The position numbers and the translations under genes were made by a program. Below the pieces are notes generated by a model, which searched no databases, had not been told where the DNA came from, and saw only the letters and a list, made by a program, of their open reading frames with translations. From the NCBI RefSeq assembly GCF_013409785.1, contig NZ_JACCBV010000001.1, positions 2,728,001 to 2,792,000 of the forward strand: DNA of 64,000 bases, read 5' to 3'. Below, piece by piece: positions 1-7,536 of this stretch (its first letter is position 1; every line of letters begins with the position of its first letter). This DNA is from Microbacterium immunditiarum. GTDB taxonomy: Bacteria; Actinomycetota; Actinomycetes; Actinomycetales; Microbacteriaceae.

Positions 1-1261
1 CGACGATGTACTCGAGCGCGGTCTCGTCGGACCAGACGAGGTGGTCCTCGACGATCAGCGCGAGGAACGCGGCGACCGCCTCGGCGCCGCCGGGCAGGTC
101 GTAGAACGCGCGCGCGATGTCCTCGGCGATCGCGAACTGGTCGAGCACCGACTCGTGCGTCGTGGTGAAGCCCTTGTAGCTCTTCACCTCGCTCTTGTTG
201 CCGGTGTAGGTGCCGTCGAAGTTGCCGGTGACCGGCGCGCCCGCGGTGCCTCGCTTGACCTTGAAGCCCTTCTTGCCGCCGAGCGAGATGTCGGTGCCGT
301 GGTTGCAGAGGCCGATGTACTCGCGCGAGTAGGGCACGCCCTGCGCGATGAGTCCGACCCAGTTGGGCTGGACCACGCCGGCGCTCGTGAGCGGGGTCGC
401 ACCGCCGGGCGTGATGTCCTCGAGCGCGGCGAGCACGGTGTGCACGTCGGGCAGAGAGGCCAGCACGGCCTCGGCCGCGTCGCGGTCGGCCTTCGGCGTC
501 ATCTTGTTCTTCATCGTCGCGATCGACGCGAAGATCGTGGCGAGCGACGGTCCACGCTCGAGCGTGCGCGCCGGCGCGTTGGCCTCGGTCACGGGGACTG
601 CCCCGGCCTCGACGGTGGTCGTCTCTTCGGTGGGCATGGCCCCCTCCTGTTCTCCTTCGGTTTCCTCGACGACGGTCGTCGTCGAGGTCGTCTCGCGGCC
701 GTTCTCGGTCGCGGTCGTCGCGGTCGTCGTCTCTTCGACGCGCCGCCACGTCACGCCGTTCTCGTCCGTGTACTCGGTGACGTAGCGGCTCGAGCTCTTC
801 GACTCGTCGGTGTCAGCGGCGAGCACCATCGCGGACGGGAACGCGCCGGCCGGGACTGCCCCGGCGCCCCACAGTCGTCCGCTGCCGGGGACCGCCTTGC
901 CCGCCTTGATCGCGGTGTGGAACTCGCCCGACAGGCACTTGCGCTTGGGGGTCGCGCTCGCGACGTCGGCGAGGTAGGCGTCGCCCTCGGGCGTGTTCGC
1001 GATCGCGAAGGTGGCCATGATCCCGACCGGCTCTTCCCACACGCGGGATGCCCGGCCGATGTTCTGCGAGCGGTCGTGGTCGAGGTTCAGGCTGATCACG
1101 GCCGGGTCGGATGGGAGCGCCAGCGCGCCCGCCTCGACCATGAACCGGCCGGCGTTGGTGTGCCCGAGCTCGTTGAACGGTACGAGCAGCCCGGTCACGG
1201 TGCGCTCGTCGAGGTTCGCGAGAACCTCGCCGCCTTCGTATTCGATCAGATCGGGGTCCAT
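1..1261 (-). CDS. Fused HK97-type prohead protease and major capsid protein (3' end outside window)
   Basis: The frame opens at ATG 1261 and runs off the left edge, giving 420 visible residues. Residues about 10-150 resemble an HK97-type prohead protease: a His in LNLDHD (H62) and a Ser in KCLSGEF (S111) sit where that family has its catalytic His and Ser. A Thr/Glu-rich linker (about 152-225) follows, then a segment with capsid-like sequence (TPLTSAGVVQPNW, GGKKGFKVKRG). The role is to form the procapsid and cleave its scaffold or delta domain. Separate protease and capsid genes are the usual HK97 arrangement; here both are one polypeptide, as in some actinobacterial phages. The start lies 2 bp after the portal stop, so the two are probably translated together. 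The capsid half is inferred from position and general appearance; the C-terminal core is not visible. Confidence 0.75.
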   Translation of the reverse strand, partial: MDPDLIEYEGGEVLANLDERTVTGLLVPFNELGHTNAGRFMVEAGALALPSDPAVISLNLDHDRSQNIGRASRVWEEPVGIMATFAIANTPEGDAYLADVASATPKRKCLSGEFHTAIKAGKAVPGSGRLWGAGAVPAGAFPSAMVLAADTDESKSSSRYVTEYTDENGVTWRRVEETTTATTATENGRETTSTTTVVEETEGEQEGAMPTEETTTVEAGAVPVTEANAPARTLERGPSLATIFASIATMKNKMTPKADRDAAEAVLASLPDVHTVLAALEDITPGGATPLTSAGVVQPNWVGLIAQGVPYSREYIGLCNHGTDISLGGKKGFKVKRGTAGAPVTGNFDGTYTGNKSEVKSYKGFTTTHESVLDQFAIAEDIARAFYDLPGGAEAVAAFLALIVEDHLVWSDETALEYIV

Positions 1262-1263
1262 GA

Positions 1264-2361
1264 TCAGTCCTCGCTTGCCTCGGGGTCGGTCGGATTGGGA
1301 GCCGCCAGGAATCGGGAGGTGTCGACGCGGATGTATTCGCCGGGCGGGCACACATCGTCGAGCGACAGACGCCCCTCCCACGAGCTCGAGTACTTGTCGA
1401 GCCCGTAGTCCCACAGCTCGTTGCGGCCCGCGCCGTTCGCGACGCCGCTGTAGCGCATCTCGGTTCCGCCGCCGCCGCCGCCCTGCCGCACGCCCTCGAC
1501 CATCGACGCGGGCAGACCTGCGTGGTTCGCCATGTCCAGGCGGTTCGCGTTGCGGCCGGACTCGAACAGATCAGCGGGCACCGCGCCGCTGTAGTTCGGC
1601 TTGACCCACTCGGGCCGCATCGCCGTCGCACCGTTCTCGGCCTTGCGGCCCGCGATCCACAGCTGCCTGAACTCCTCGCGCTCTTCCTTCGACCACGCAT
1701 CCCAGCGCTCCCCGGTCAGCTCGAGGTCGGTCTGCGGAATCGGATTCTTGATGCGGTCGCGGTAGGCGGCGGCAATCTCCTGCGCATCGCGGATCGTGTC
1801 GGCCGCGTCGATGAGCATGCCGTTGGTGCCATACCCGAGCGGGATCACGACGACGCGCTGACGATACTCGGCGGGGATCGAGGTCGACACGCGGATCTTG
1901 TCACCGTCGAGTCGCCACATGGTGCCGAACGGCAGATGCATCGCGTCGACCGGATACCTACCGGCGTCGTCCAGCTTGAACCCGATGGCGGCGATGCCGT
2001 GCGCGAACTGATCCGCCGCGACGCCCCATCGCAGATGCCGCGGCGAGACGCCGCTCTTGGATGACACGAGCCAGCTCGGCTGCTCGGCGAGTCGCTGCCC
2101 GCCCGCCGCGTACTGAACCCACGGCATCCGCGACAGCACACCGCACACGACCTCGAAGGATCGCTTGTACGCGGGCACCTTCATCGCCGCGGCGTGATCG
2201 AGGATCGACTGCTTCGCGTCGGCGAGGTGAGCCTTGAGGTCGTCGGGGATGAACACGGTCTGCACGCTGTCTTGCGGGCTCATCCACGTGAGCAGCTGCG
2301 GAGCCGGCATGGATGCCGCGGGGCCGAGTAGCCAATCGCCGAGGGAACGCCAGATGCTCAC
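1264..2361 (-). CDS. Phage portal protein
   Basis: A protein of 365 residues if read from GTG 2361; an in-frame ATG at 2391 would add 10 residues. It follows the large terminase and precedes the protease-capsid gene, the standard portal position in HK97-like packaging modules. The portal forms the dodecameric DNA entry channel of the procapsid and docks the terminase. The sequence has a mixed alpha/beta body (LPFGTMWRLDGD, VVVIPLGYG) and a Gly run (QGGGGGG) in the C-terminal part, as flexible portal loops often have. It is rather short for the family. GTG 2361 is preferred because a TACGGT -10 box lies exactly 7 nt upstream, the same spacing as for the early operon at 8047; the ATG would place the operator palindrome inside the coding region. 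Confidence 0.7.
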   Translation of the reverse strand: MSIWRSLGDWLLGPAASMPAPQLLTWMSPQDSVQTVFIPDDLKAHLADAKQSILDHAAAMKVPAYKRSFEVVCGVLSRMPWVQYAAGGQRLAEQPSWLVSSKSGVSPRHLRWGVAADQFAHGIAAIGFKLDDAGRYPVDAMHLPFGTMWRLDGDKIRVSTSIPAEYRQRVVVIPLGYGTNGMLIDAADTIRDAQEIAAAYRDRIKNPIPQTDLELTGERWDAWSKEEREEFRQLWIAGRKAENGATAMRPEWVKPNYSGAVPADLFESGRNANRLDMANHAGLPASMVEGVRQGGGGGGTEMRYSGVANGAGRNELWDYGLDKYSSSWEGRLSLDDVCPPGEYIRVDTSRFLAAPNPTDPEASED

Positions 2362-2368
2362 GGCGGAA

Positions 2369-2392
2369 ACCGTAGCATGCACGGCGTGCATG
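2369..2392 (-). promoter_or_regulatory. Late promoter/operator of the portal-capsid genes
   Basis: On the minus strand a palindrome ATGCAC-GCC-GTGCAT (2377-2391) is followed at once by GC and a TANNNT -10 box TACGGT (2369-2374), then 7 nt and the GTG start of the portal gene. That spacing implies a leaderless transcript. The same arrangement with the same spacing precedes the early operon (8055-8078). No good -35 box is seen, so activation or regulation through the palindrome is likely. Promoter activity is inferred. Confidence 0.6.
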
Positions 2393-2425
2393 ATCTTGCA
2401 CCCACCGAGCGGCCCCGGCGTGTCG

Positions 2426-4021
2426 TCAGAACTGCACGGCGTCCTTCGGGCTCACGGTGCGCGGCTGGTCGTCGAGGAAATGCAGCGCCAGGGATGCCGC
2501 CTCGAGCGCGCAGATGTCGGCCTCGGGGTCGGACTTGGGCGCGCCGAACCGCCACGATCCGTAGTTGCCGAACGACTGCCGCGTTGCGATCTGCACCGCG
2601 TCGCTGAGCACGTCCTGCCGGAAGTGCACGACGGTCCCGGCCTCGAGCTCCTGCATGAACCGGACGGCGGCGAGCGGAATGTCGCGCGTCTTGGTCGGGT
2701 GCAGGTCGGGCCGGATCGGCACCTTCTCGATCTTCCGAGCGATGATCGCGGTGTGCCCGTAGTCGTCGTACACGAGACGCTTGCGCCGCATCTTGAGCAG
2801 CACGTCTCGGTCGAATCCCTCGGTGCCGCGCTGATGCAGCCACACCGCGACCGCCCGGCGGCGGGGACGCTCGGCCTCGCCGGCGAGCTCGAGCGCGTTG
2901 GTCACGAGGTCGGCGGGCTCGTCGTAGTCGAACGCGACGGCGAGAGCAGCGTGCGTGCCGAGGTGGTGCACCTTCATCGCGGCCGAGAACCTGTCGGGCA
3001 TCGGCACGTCGGCGATGTCGATATCGACGGCGGCGCGCTCCCACCATGCCGGCGGGATCACCGAGTCGGCGTTGCCTTCGAGGCCGAACTGCCCGCCGTA
3101 CTCGAGCAGGAACTTGTCGCGCGGGAAGCTGTCGTAGCTGCGCTTCACCGCCTCGATCGGCGTCGTGTAGCCGACGCCCGGATGCGACATCTCGATGAGC
3201 TCGCGCATGCGCCCGCGCGGATGCTCGGGTGTCGGCTCCCACGACTCGTACTCGGCGGGGTCGGTTGTCTCGGGGATGCCGTGCCACGCGACCGCCGCGT
3301 CGGGGTTGTTCAGCGCCTTCCACAGAATGTTGCCGGTGCGGTACTTCGTGCCGGTCCCGGCGATGATGAACTGCGCGCCGGGCTTGGTGTCCATGGTCGG
3401 GATCACCGCGACCTCGACATCTTCGCTCTGCTCGACGTCGGCCTCGCCGCCCTCGTCGCCGAACGCCGCGTCGAACCCGCCCGACCGGAACCCATCGCCG
3501 TTCGGCGTGTACACGTTGAGGTAGCTGCCGGTCTGTGTGAAGTGCAGATGCTCGGTGCCCTTGCCCACGTTGATCTTGATGGGGCTCTTGCGCGGGTCGG
3601 GGTAGAGCCGCTCGAGGTGCGTCACGATGTCCTTGCGGAACCGCTCGCCGGCCTTCGCGCCGGTCGTGAACATCGTCCACCCGACGTTGTAGTCCTCGCG
3701 GTGGTAGCAGCGCCCGACGAGCACGGCCTGTATCGCGGTCGTCTTGGTCGCGCGGCGGGGCTCGTCGATGGCATTGAGGAATCGGCCGGCGGCGAGCACG
3801 TCGGCGATGAGCAGCTGGATCGGCGACGGGCCGGTGCCGCCGTCGCCCGCGCGCATCCGGTGGTCGAGGCGGAGCAGCCGCGCGCCCTCGATGAACTCGC
3901 CGCGAGACTGCTCGGTCGTGACGAGCTCGGTCAGGCGGATCGCGTGGAACCGCTCGGCGTGCGACCGCCACTCGAGCCAGTTGGCCTCGGACCACAGATC
4001 AGAGAGCGTCGGCGTCACCAT
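2426..4021 (-). CDS. Phage terminase large subunit
   Basis: A 531-residue packaging motor ATPase/nuclease. A deviant Walker A (RRATKTT, about residues 89-95) and a Walker B ending in Asp-Glu (FDAAFGDE, about 184-191) mark the ATPase half. Acidic residues in VAVAFDYDEPAD near residue 345 and later Asp residues fit the RNase H-like nuclease half that cuts DNA at the packaging site. The ATG at 4021 is chosen because it overlaps the stop of the preceding small gene by 7 nt; the longer open frame upstream is Arg/Pro-rich read-through. It lies between the HNH/small-protein pair and the portal, the common order for cos-type HK97-like modules. Confidence 0.88.
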   Translation of the reverse strand: MVTPTLSDLWSEANWLEWRSHAERFHAIRLTELVTTEQSRGEFIEGARLLRLDHRMRAGDGGTGPSPIQLLIADVLAAGRFLNAIDEPRRATKTTAIQAVLVGRCYHREDYNVGWTMFTTGAKAGERFRKDIVTHLERLYPDPRKSPIKINVGKGTEHLHFTQTGSYLNVYTPNGDGFRSGGFDAAFGDEGGEADVEQSEDVEVAVIPTMDTKPGAQFIIAGTGTKYRTGNILWKALNNPDAAVAWHGIPETTDPAEYESWEPTPEHPRGRMRELIEMSHPGVGYTTPIEAVKRSYDSFPRDKFLLEYGGQFGLEGNADSVIPPAWWERAAVDIDIADVPMPDRFSAAMKVHHLGTHAALAVAFDYDEPADLVTNALELAGEAERPRRRAVAVWLHQRGTEGFDRDVLLKMRRKRLVYDDYGHTAIIARKIEKVPIRPDLHPTKTRDIPLAAVRFMQELEAGTVVHFRQDVLSDAVQIATRQSFGNYGSWRFGAPKSDPEADICALEAASLALHFLDDQPRTVSPKDAVQF

Positions 4022-4227
4022 TCCCTCGGCTCCTCGAGAGTTGCGATCGCCGCCGCTTCGCCGCGGCTGAATCCGAGCGACCGGAGAAACGCGGCGCGGC
4101 TCGCCCATCGCATGCAGCGGACGCATGACCGGCCGCGGTTGCGATCGTGGCGGCGGCGGCCGAGCCACGTGCGCGGCTCGCGATACAGGAAACATGCCGG
4201 GTCGGTGGTGAGGTGTCGGGCGTTCAT
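4015..4227 (-). CDS. Small protein in the terminase-small-subunit position
   Basis: A 70-residue basic protein (MNARHL...), starting at ATG 4227 with a GGAGG ribosome site at 4233-4237 and overlapping both the HNH gene (ATGA) and the terminase gene. It has a CVRC pair and a C-terminal helix-like segment (SRGEAAAIATLEEPREW). By position it could replace a terminase small subunit or act in packaging, but it shows no recognisable small-terminase sequence and I do not assign that function. The tight overlaps and strong ribosome site support a real gene. Confidence 0.6.
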   Translation of the reverse strand: MNARHLTTDPACFLYREPRTWLGRRRHDRNRGRSCVRCMRWASRAAFLRSLGFSRGEAAAIATLEEPREW

Positions 4228-4631
4228 CTGAACCTCCAGTTCAGGGGAAGGGATGGCTGTAGAGCCGAAGGCGGGGGTGACACGAGCGACCAAAAAAGAC
4301 CGGCCACGCGCCAGTTCAACAGCCCGCGCGATCGGCGAGGCGGCGGCGGCATCCGGCGTCGAGCGTTGGTCATCGCCGCGCCGAGCTGCCCGCCGGCCGA
4401 CCGGTTGCCTCGGCACGTCGTGCTCTTGCGCCGATGCTCGGGGGCCAGGTTCTCGAGGCCCGGCCCGCCGCTCGGGTCGAGGTGGCCGACGTCGAACTGC
4501 TCGGCCGGATCGATCGGGCGGCGGCACCGCCAGCAGATCACGTCATCGCCGAGGCGTCGGGCTCGAGCGACCTGAGCGCGCACGATGCGAGCGTTGCGCA
4601 CGTACTCGGGATCGCGATGCTTGGCGGTCAT
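4224..4631 (-). CDS. HNH endonuclease of the packaging module
   Basis: A 135-residue protein with an HNH/zinc fold: CWRC (C33, C36), FDVGHLDP (H50), then LENLAPEHRR (N61, H66) and a late Cys (C73). HNH proteins next to the terminase are required for cos cleavage and DNA packaging in HK97-like phages and in capsid-forming satellites. The C-terminal 45 residues are low-complexity and basic. The stop overlaps the next gene's ATG as ATGA. The upstream region is the iteron array, so this gene probably heads a packaging transcript. Confidence 0.8.
   Translation of the reverse strand: MTAKHRDPEYVRNARIVRAQVARARRLGDDVICWRCRRPIDPAEQFDVGHLDPSGGPGLENLAPEHRRKSTTCRGNRSAGGQLGAAMTNARRRMPPPPRRSRGLLNWRVAGLFWSLVSPPPSALQPSLPLNWRFR
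4228..4244 (-). promoter_or_regulatory. Hairpin holding the ribosome site of the small pre-terminase gene
   Basis: CTGAAC (4228-4233) and GTTCAG (4239-4244) form a 6-bp stem with a 5-nt loop. On the mRNA the GGAGG site (4233-4237) lies mostly in the loop, directly before the ATG at 4227 and inside the end of the HNH coding region. This could couple translation of the small gene to passage of ribosomes through the HNH gene. Function is inferred only. Confidence 0.35.
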
Positions 4632-4650
4632 GCTGCACCGCCCGGTCTAG

Positions 4651-4893
4651 GTGGTCCAACTGGATCGCTACTCTCTACTCTTTCTCTCTCTGCGTAATGG
4701 GTTGAGAAGTAGTTGGACCGCTTGGACCACCCGCCCCCCCCCCACTGGGATCGAGGTTGGACCACGCCTGGACCGCACCTGGACCACTCACCTGGACCAC
4801 AGGCCACTAGTGGCCGAAGGCTCGTATCTTCATGGGGTGCGGGGTGTGCGAGGTTGGACCGCGGCCGCACCTGGACCGCGCTGCTTGGACCGC
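4651..4893. repeat. Iteron-like array, probable replication origin of the element
   Basis: Ten copies of the decamer YYTGGACCRC lie in this gene-free gap: one inverted at 4651-4660 and nine direct at 4712, 4721, 4756, 4767, 4778, 4791, 4853, 4870 and 4884. Several neighbours are 9-14 bp apart, close to one helical turn. A pyrimidine-rich, less GC-rich stretch (4664-4695), a run of ten C (4734-4743) and a perfect 14-bp palindrome are interspersed. Iterons beside a D5/SF3 helicase gene are typical of P4-like and satellite origins. The gap is also the place where a cos site would be expected. Both roles are inference. Confidence 0.65.
4802..4815. repeat. Perfect 14-bp palindrome inside the iteron array
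   Basis: GGCCACTAGTGGCC is identical on both strands and lies in the largest gap between iterons (4801-4852). It could be an initiator-binding or cruciform element, or part of a packaging site. No function can be read from sequence. Confidence 0.6.
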
Positions 4894-4899
4894 TGAGGC

Positions 4900-6195
4900 T
4901 CATGCGTCGGAGCTCCCGAGGATGACGCCGATGCCGTCGTAGTGCCACGTGCGGGCGAGGCCGACGCGGGGACGCGACTTGGTGATCCCGACGCCCTTGA
5001 GGCGCACGCCGAACGGGCCGGAGGCGAGCGCCGAGTAGCCGTTGCGGCGGCACCAGTTGGAGTACTTGCGGTACACGTCGGCGCAGGGGCTCGACTGGTC
5101 GGCCTCGACGAACACGTGTTCGTCGTCGTCGAGCCAGAGCATGAACGGGTCGGCGTCGTTGTGCAGCCGCTCGGTAGCCTCGCGGGCCGCGTCGGGCGGC
5201 GCGAACTTCCCGCGCGCCATGAGCCGGCGTAGCCCGTCCATCGCGAGGTTGAAGATGCCCGGTATGTCGTCGAGTAGCACCTGCTCGTCGAACGCGCCGA
5301 GCTCGTCGACGCGCCGGTTGAACTCGATGACCTCCCAGCGACGTCGCCAACCGATCGAGCTGTCAGAGGTGCGGAAGTACTCGTTGGATGCGAACACCGG
5401 GACCGCGTAGGGCACGAACTCGAACGACTGCCCGAACTTGCGGGATGCGCTGATCGAGTCGCCACCGGTGATTTCCTTGAGCACCTGCGGATCGGACAGG
5501 AACCGGCTCGAGAGGTCGCCCGAGATGTTCGCGATCTTGCCGTACAGGCCGCTCGTGGCGAACCGGTCGTCGACGAGCTGGTGCAGCGACACGCTCGAGT
5601 AGTTCTCGCGGCCGAGCATCGCGCGCAGCAGCCGCATGAGCGTGCCCTTGCCGTTCCCGCCCTCACCGTGGAAGAGGATGATCTTCTGCAGCGGGTTGCC
5701 GGTCATGAGCAGGTAGCCGATGACCTCCCACATGTGGCGGATGAGCTCGGGATCGTCGCCGAGCACCTGCTCGAGCCATTCCCGGAAGGCGTGCGGGATC
5801 GCTTGCGGGTCGTGCACGATCGGGAGCTTGGTGAGCGCGCCGAGCGCGGGCGTGTGAGGCTCGAGTGTGTCGTCGGTCCACCAGTAGATGCCGTTGGCGA
5901 GCACGATGTAGTCGAGCCGGCCGCGTGGGAGGTCTGGCAGACCGACCTCCGGCACCTCGACGTTGAGCAGGTGCGCGGCGACCTGTCCCTCGACCGTCTT
6001 GGAGTAGCGGGCGCCGAGCTCGCGCGCGACACGCTTGGTCACGATGTTCTCGTCGCGCACGAATACGCCGTCGCGGTACTCGTAGAGCTCGGAGTCGACG
6101 CCTCGGCCGAGCGGCGTCGGCTCGACCGCGATGTGCGCGGCGAGCAGGGTCGTGTCGAGCCGCCCGGTGTCAGGGTCGATGTACGCGGCCGTCAT
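4900..6195 (-). CDS. D5-family (P4-type) SF3 DNA helicase
   Basis: A 431-residue replication helicase. The N-terminal third is unassigned. A D5_N-like segment around residues 110-170 leads into an SF3 core with Walker A GEGGNGKGT (about 177-185), a B-type segment IANISGDLSS, and a sensor/motif C segment VPVFASNEYF. The basic RRRWEVIEFNR motif after it is typical of P4 alpha/D5 helicases. ATG 6195 is chosen because it overlaps the preceding gene as ATGA. No separate primase (Toprim or AEP) domain is visible and the protein is shorter than P4 alpha, so priming must come from elsewhere. The probable origin array lies directly downstream, as in P4-like elements. Confidence 0.88.
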   Translation of the reverse strand: MTAAYIDPDTGRLDTTLLAAHIAVEPTPLGRGVDSELYEYRDGVFVRDENIVTKRVARELGARYSKTVEGQVAAHLLNVEVPEVGLPDLPRGRLDYIVLANGIYWWTDDTLEPHTPALGALTKLPIVHDPQAIPHAFREWLEQVLGDDPELIRHMWEVIGYLLMTGNPLQKIILFHGEGGNGKGTLMRLLRAMLGRENYSSVSLHQLVDDRFATSGLYGKIANISGDLSSRFLSDPQVLKEITGGDSISASRKFGQSFEFVPYAVPVFASNEYFRTSDSSIGWRRRWEVIEFNRRVDELGAFDEQVLLDDIPGIFNLAMDGLRRLMARGKFAPPDAAREATERLHNDADPFMLWLDDDEHVFVEADQSSPCADVYRKYSNWCRRNGYSALASGPFGVRLKGVGITKSRPRVGLARTWHYDGIGVILGSSDA

Positions 6196-6638
6196 ACGTA
6201 CTCCCCCGGCACCACCGTGCGACCGTCGAACGTGACGCCGAACGCGGTCGCGGGCTCGGGCACACGGATCGTCATGTGATGCCGGTGCCAATCCGGGTTG
6301 CAGTCCCAGGCGTGCTCAGTCCAGCCGGTGCCGCTGCACATGCGGCAGGGCGCACCTCTGTAGTCGACGAGCTCGTCGGTCCACGGGTCGCGGACGCTCG
6401 TCCTCCCGGAGCCGATGCACGAGACGCAATACCCGCAACGGGCGATCCGACCCATGCCGTCGACGTAGGCCCCGTAGACGTCGCTCCACGTCAACGGGGC
6501 ACGCCCAGACTCGCGGCATCCGTGGGTCGCGGTGTCCCGGTCGGGATGCTTGCACGACCACCTGCGCGCCTCGGGAACGATCTCGGCCACGTCGGGCAGG
6601 GTCCACTCGTCGCCGAGCAGCTCGAGCAGATCACTCAT
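6192..6638 (-). CDS. Cys-rich zinc-ribbon-like protein of the early operon
   Basis: A 148-residue protein of unknown function. It carries paired Cys motifs (CGYCVSC and CRMCSGTGW, with a third group CKHPD...HGC near residue 34 and a final DC...HRHH), suggesting two zinc-binding sites in the middle. The CSGTGW motif recalls DnaJ-type zinc knuckles, but the rest does not match DnaJ. It overlaps the D5 helicase gene as ATGA, so it may be a replication partner; that is inference from position. Confidence 0.6.
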   Translation of the reverse strand: MSDLLELLGDEWTLPDVAEIVPEARRWSCKHPDRDTATHGCRESGRAPLTWSDVYGAYVDGMGRIARCGYCVSCIGSGRTSVRDPWTDELVDYRGAPCRMCSGTGWTEHAWDCNPDWHRHHMTIRVPEPATAFGVTFDGRTVVPGEYV

Positions 6639-6765
6639 CGTCGAACCCTTCGAGCATGCGACGCACGCGCTCGCGGCCGTCCGCGATCCACATGCCGATG
6701 ACGGTCGCCCACAGGATCACGATGAGCGGAATCGCGATGGGCAGCGGGATCTCGTCGGGATTCAT
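6631..6765 (-). CDS. 44-residue single-pass membrane protein
   Basis: ATG 6765 to TGA 6631. A hydrophobic helix (IPLPIAIPLIVILWATVIGMWI) occupies residues about 6-27 and is followed by a basic/acidic tail. It overlaps the Cys-rich gene by 8 nt and the previous gene by 4 nt. Small membrane proteins in phage early operons can be superinfection-exclusion or toxin-like factors; nothing here proves that. Existence is supported by the unbroken chain of overlaps. Confidence 0.5.
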   Translation of the reverse strand: MNPDEIPLPIAIPLIVILWATVIGMWIADGRERVRRMLEGFDDE

Positions 6766-6890
6766 GCGAGCACCATCACGAGCGCGACGAGCGAGGATGC
6801 CGCGATGAACGCGGCGATCGAGGCCGCGATCTGCCAGGCGTCGGGCCGCTCACGGCGATAGCGCATCTTCTCGTCTTCAGGGCGGTACAT
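6762..6890 (-). CDS. 42-residue single-pass membrane protein
   Basis: ATG 6890 to TGA 6762. A charged N-terminus (MYRPEDEKMRYRRERPD) leads into one hydrophobic helix (AASIAAFIAASSLVALVMVLA) that ends the protein, giving a tail-anchored topology. It overlaps the next gene as ATGA and the previous one by a single base. Function unknown; see the neighbouring 44-residue protein. Confidence 0.5.
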   Translation of the reverse strand: MYRPEDEKMRYRRERPDAWQIAASIAAFIAASSLVALVMVLA

Positions 6891-7174
6891 CACGACTCCC
6901 GTCCGGTCGGTTCGTGGGCCAGCTCACTCACGCGCACGATGTGCGTCGGGTCGTGTTGTTCGTTGTGCTGTTCCGCGTCGATGACGGCCTCCATCGTCGG
7001 GGCCGAGTAGTACCCGACCGGATAGGTTGGGCCGTGCCAGTTGATGCCCGATTCGCCGACTGTGCATTCGTCGCACCAAGCGGTGTATCCGGTCGTCTTG
7101 CGGGGCTTGTCGAGCTTGATCCCGAGCGTGTCGACATAGACCTCGACGCGCGATTCGGTGACGTTCGCGGGCAT
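6890..7174 (-). CDS. Hypothetical early-operon protein
   Basis: 94 residues from ATG 7174, which overlaps the upstream stop as ATGA; a GTG one codon earlier is possible. Features seen: a single WCDEC Cys pair near residue 34 and an acidic, His-rich C-terminal part (DAEQHNEQHDPTHIV). No recognisable family. Its place in the coupled operon suggests a DNA-metabolism or regulatory role, but that is a guess. Confidence 0.5.
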   Translation of the reverse strand: MPANVTESRVEVYVDTLGIKLDKPRKTTGYTAWCDECTVGESGINWHGPTYPVGYYSAPTMEAVIDAEQHNEQHDPTHIVRVSELAHEPTGRES

Positions 7175-7536
7175 CACTGCTCCCTATCTGTCGATGCCCG
7201 GCGCACGTTGGGCTCGGTCATGATCGTCGAGAAGAGGCGCGCGTATCCCTCGGCCGCGGGACCATCGGCGAGCGAGAGCGCGAGCGTGCCGAGCGCGCGC
7301 CGGGCATCCTCGATCCACATGCGGCCGGCCTCGTCGTCGCGGTTGCGCTCGTACTCGAACTGCGCGTTGGTGATCGCGAACAGCGCGGCCTCGAGCTCGC
7401 GCCATTGCAGCTGCCGCACGGCATCCGGCGCGTCGGGCGCGGGGTCGGGGCTCGTCGGGATCAGTGCGTCGAGGCCGCGGCGTCGAGCCGGCGTGCGGCC
7501 GATCAGGTCTGCATCGAAGTATCGGTAGTTGGTCAT
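7174..7536 (-). CDS. Hypothetical early-operon protein
   Basis: 120 residues from ATG 7536. An AGGAGG site lies about 9 nt upstream and the start overlaps the preceding stop as ATGA. The N-terminus (MTNYRYFDADLIGRTPARRRGLDALI) is followed by a Pro/Asp-rich linker and a helical C-terminal domain (LQWRELEAALFAITNAQFEYERNRDDEAG). No known family recognised; probably a small, mostly helical cytosolic protein. Confidence 0.55.
   Translation of the reverse strand: MTNYRYFDADLIGRTPARRRGLDALIPTSPDPAPDAPDAVRQLQWRELEAALFAITNAQFEYERNRDDEAGRMWIEDARRALGTLALSLADGPAAEGYARLFSTIMTEPNVRRASTDREQ

Noticed and set aside
2234..4231. A 665-codon plus-strand frame over portal and terminase
   Set aside because: Antisense to two well-supported phage genes; composition is shadow-like (HRDR/GDAV repeats).
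4651..4896. An 81-codon plus-strand frame across the iterons
   Set aside because: The decamers fall in several frames and one is inverted, as expected for binding sites and not for protein repeats; no ribosome site.
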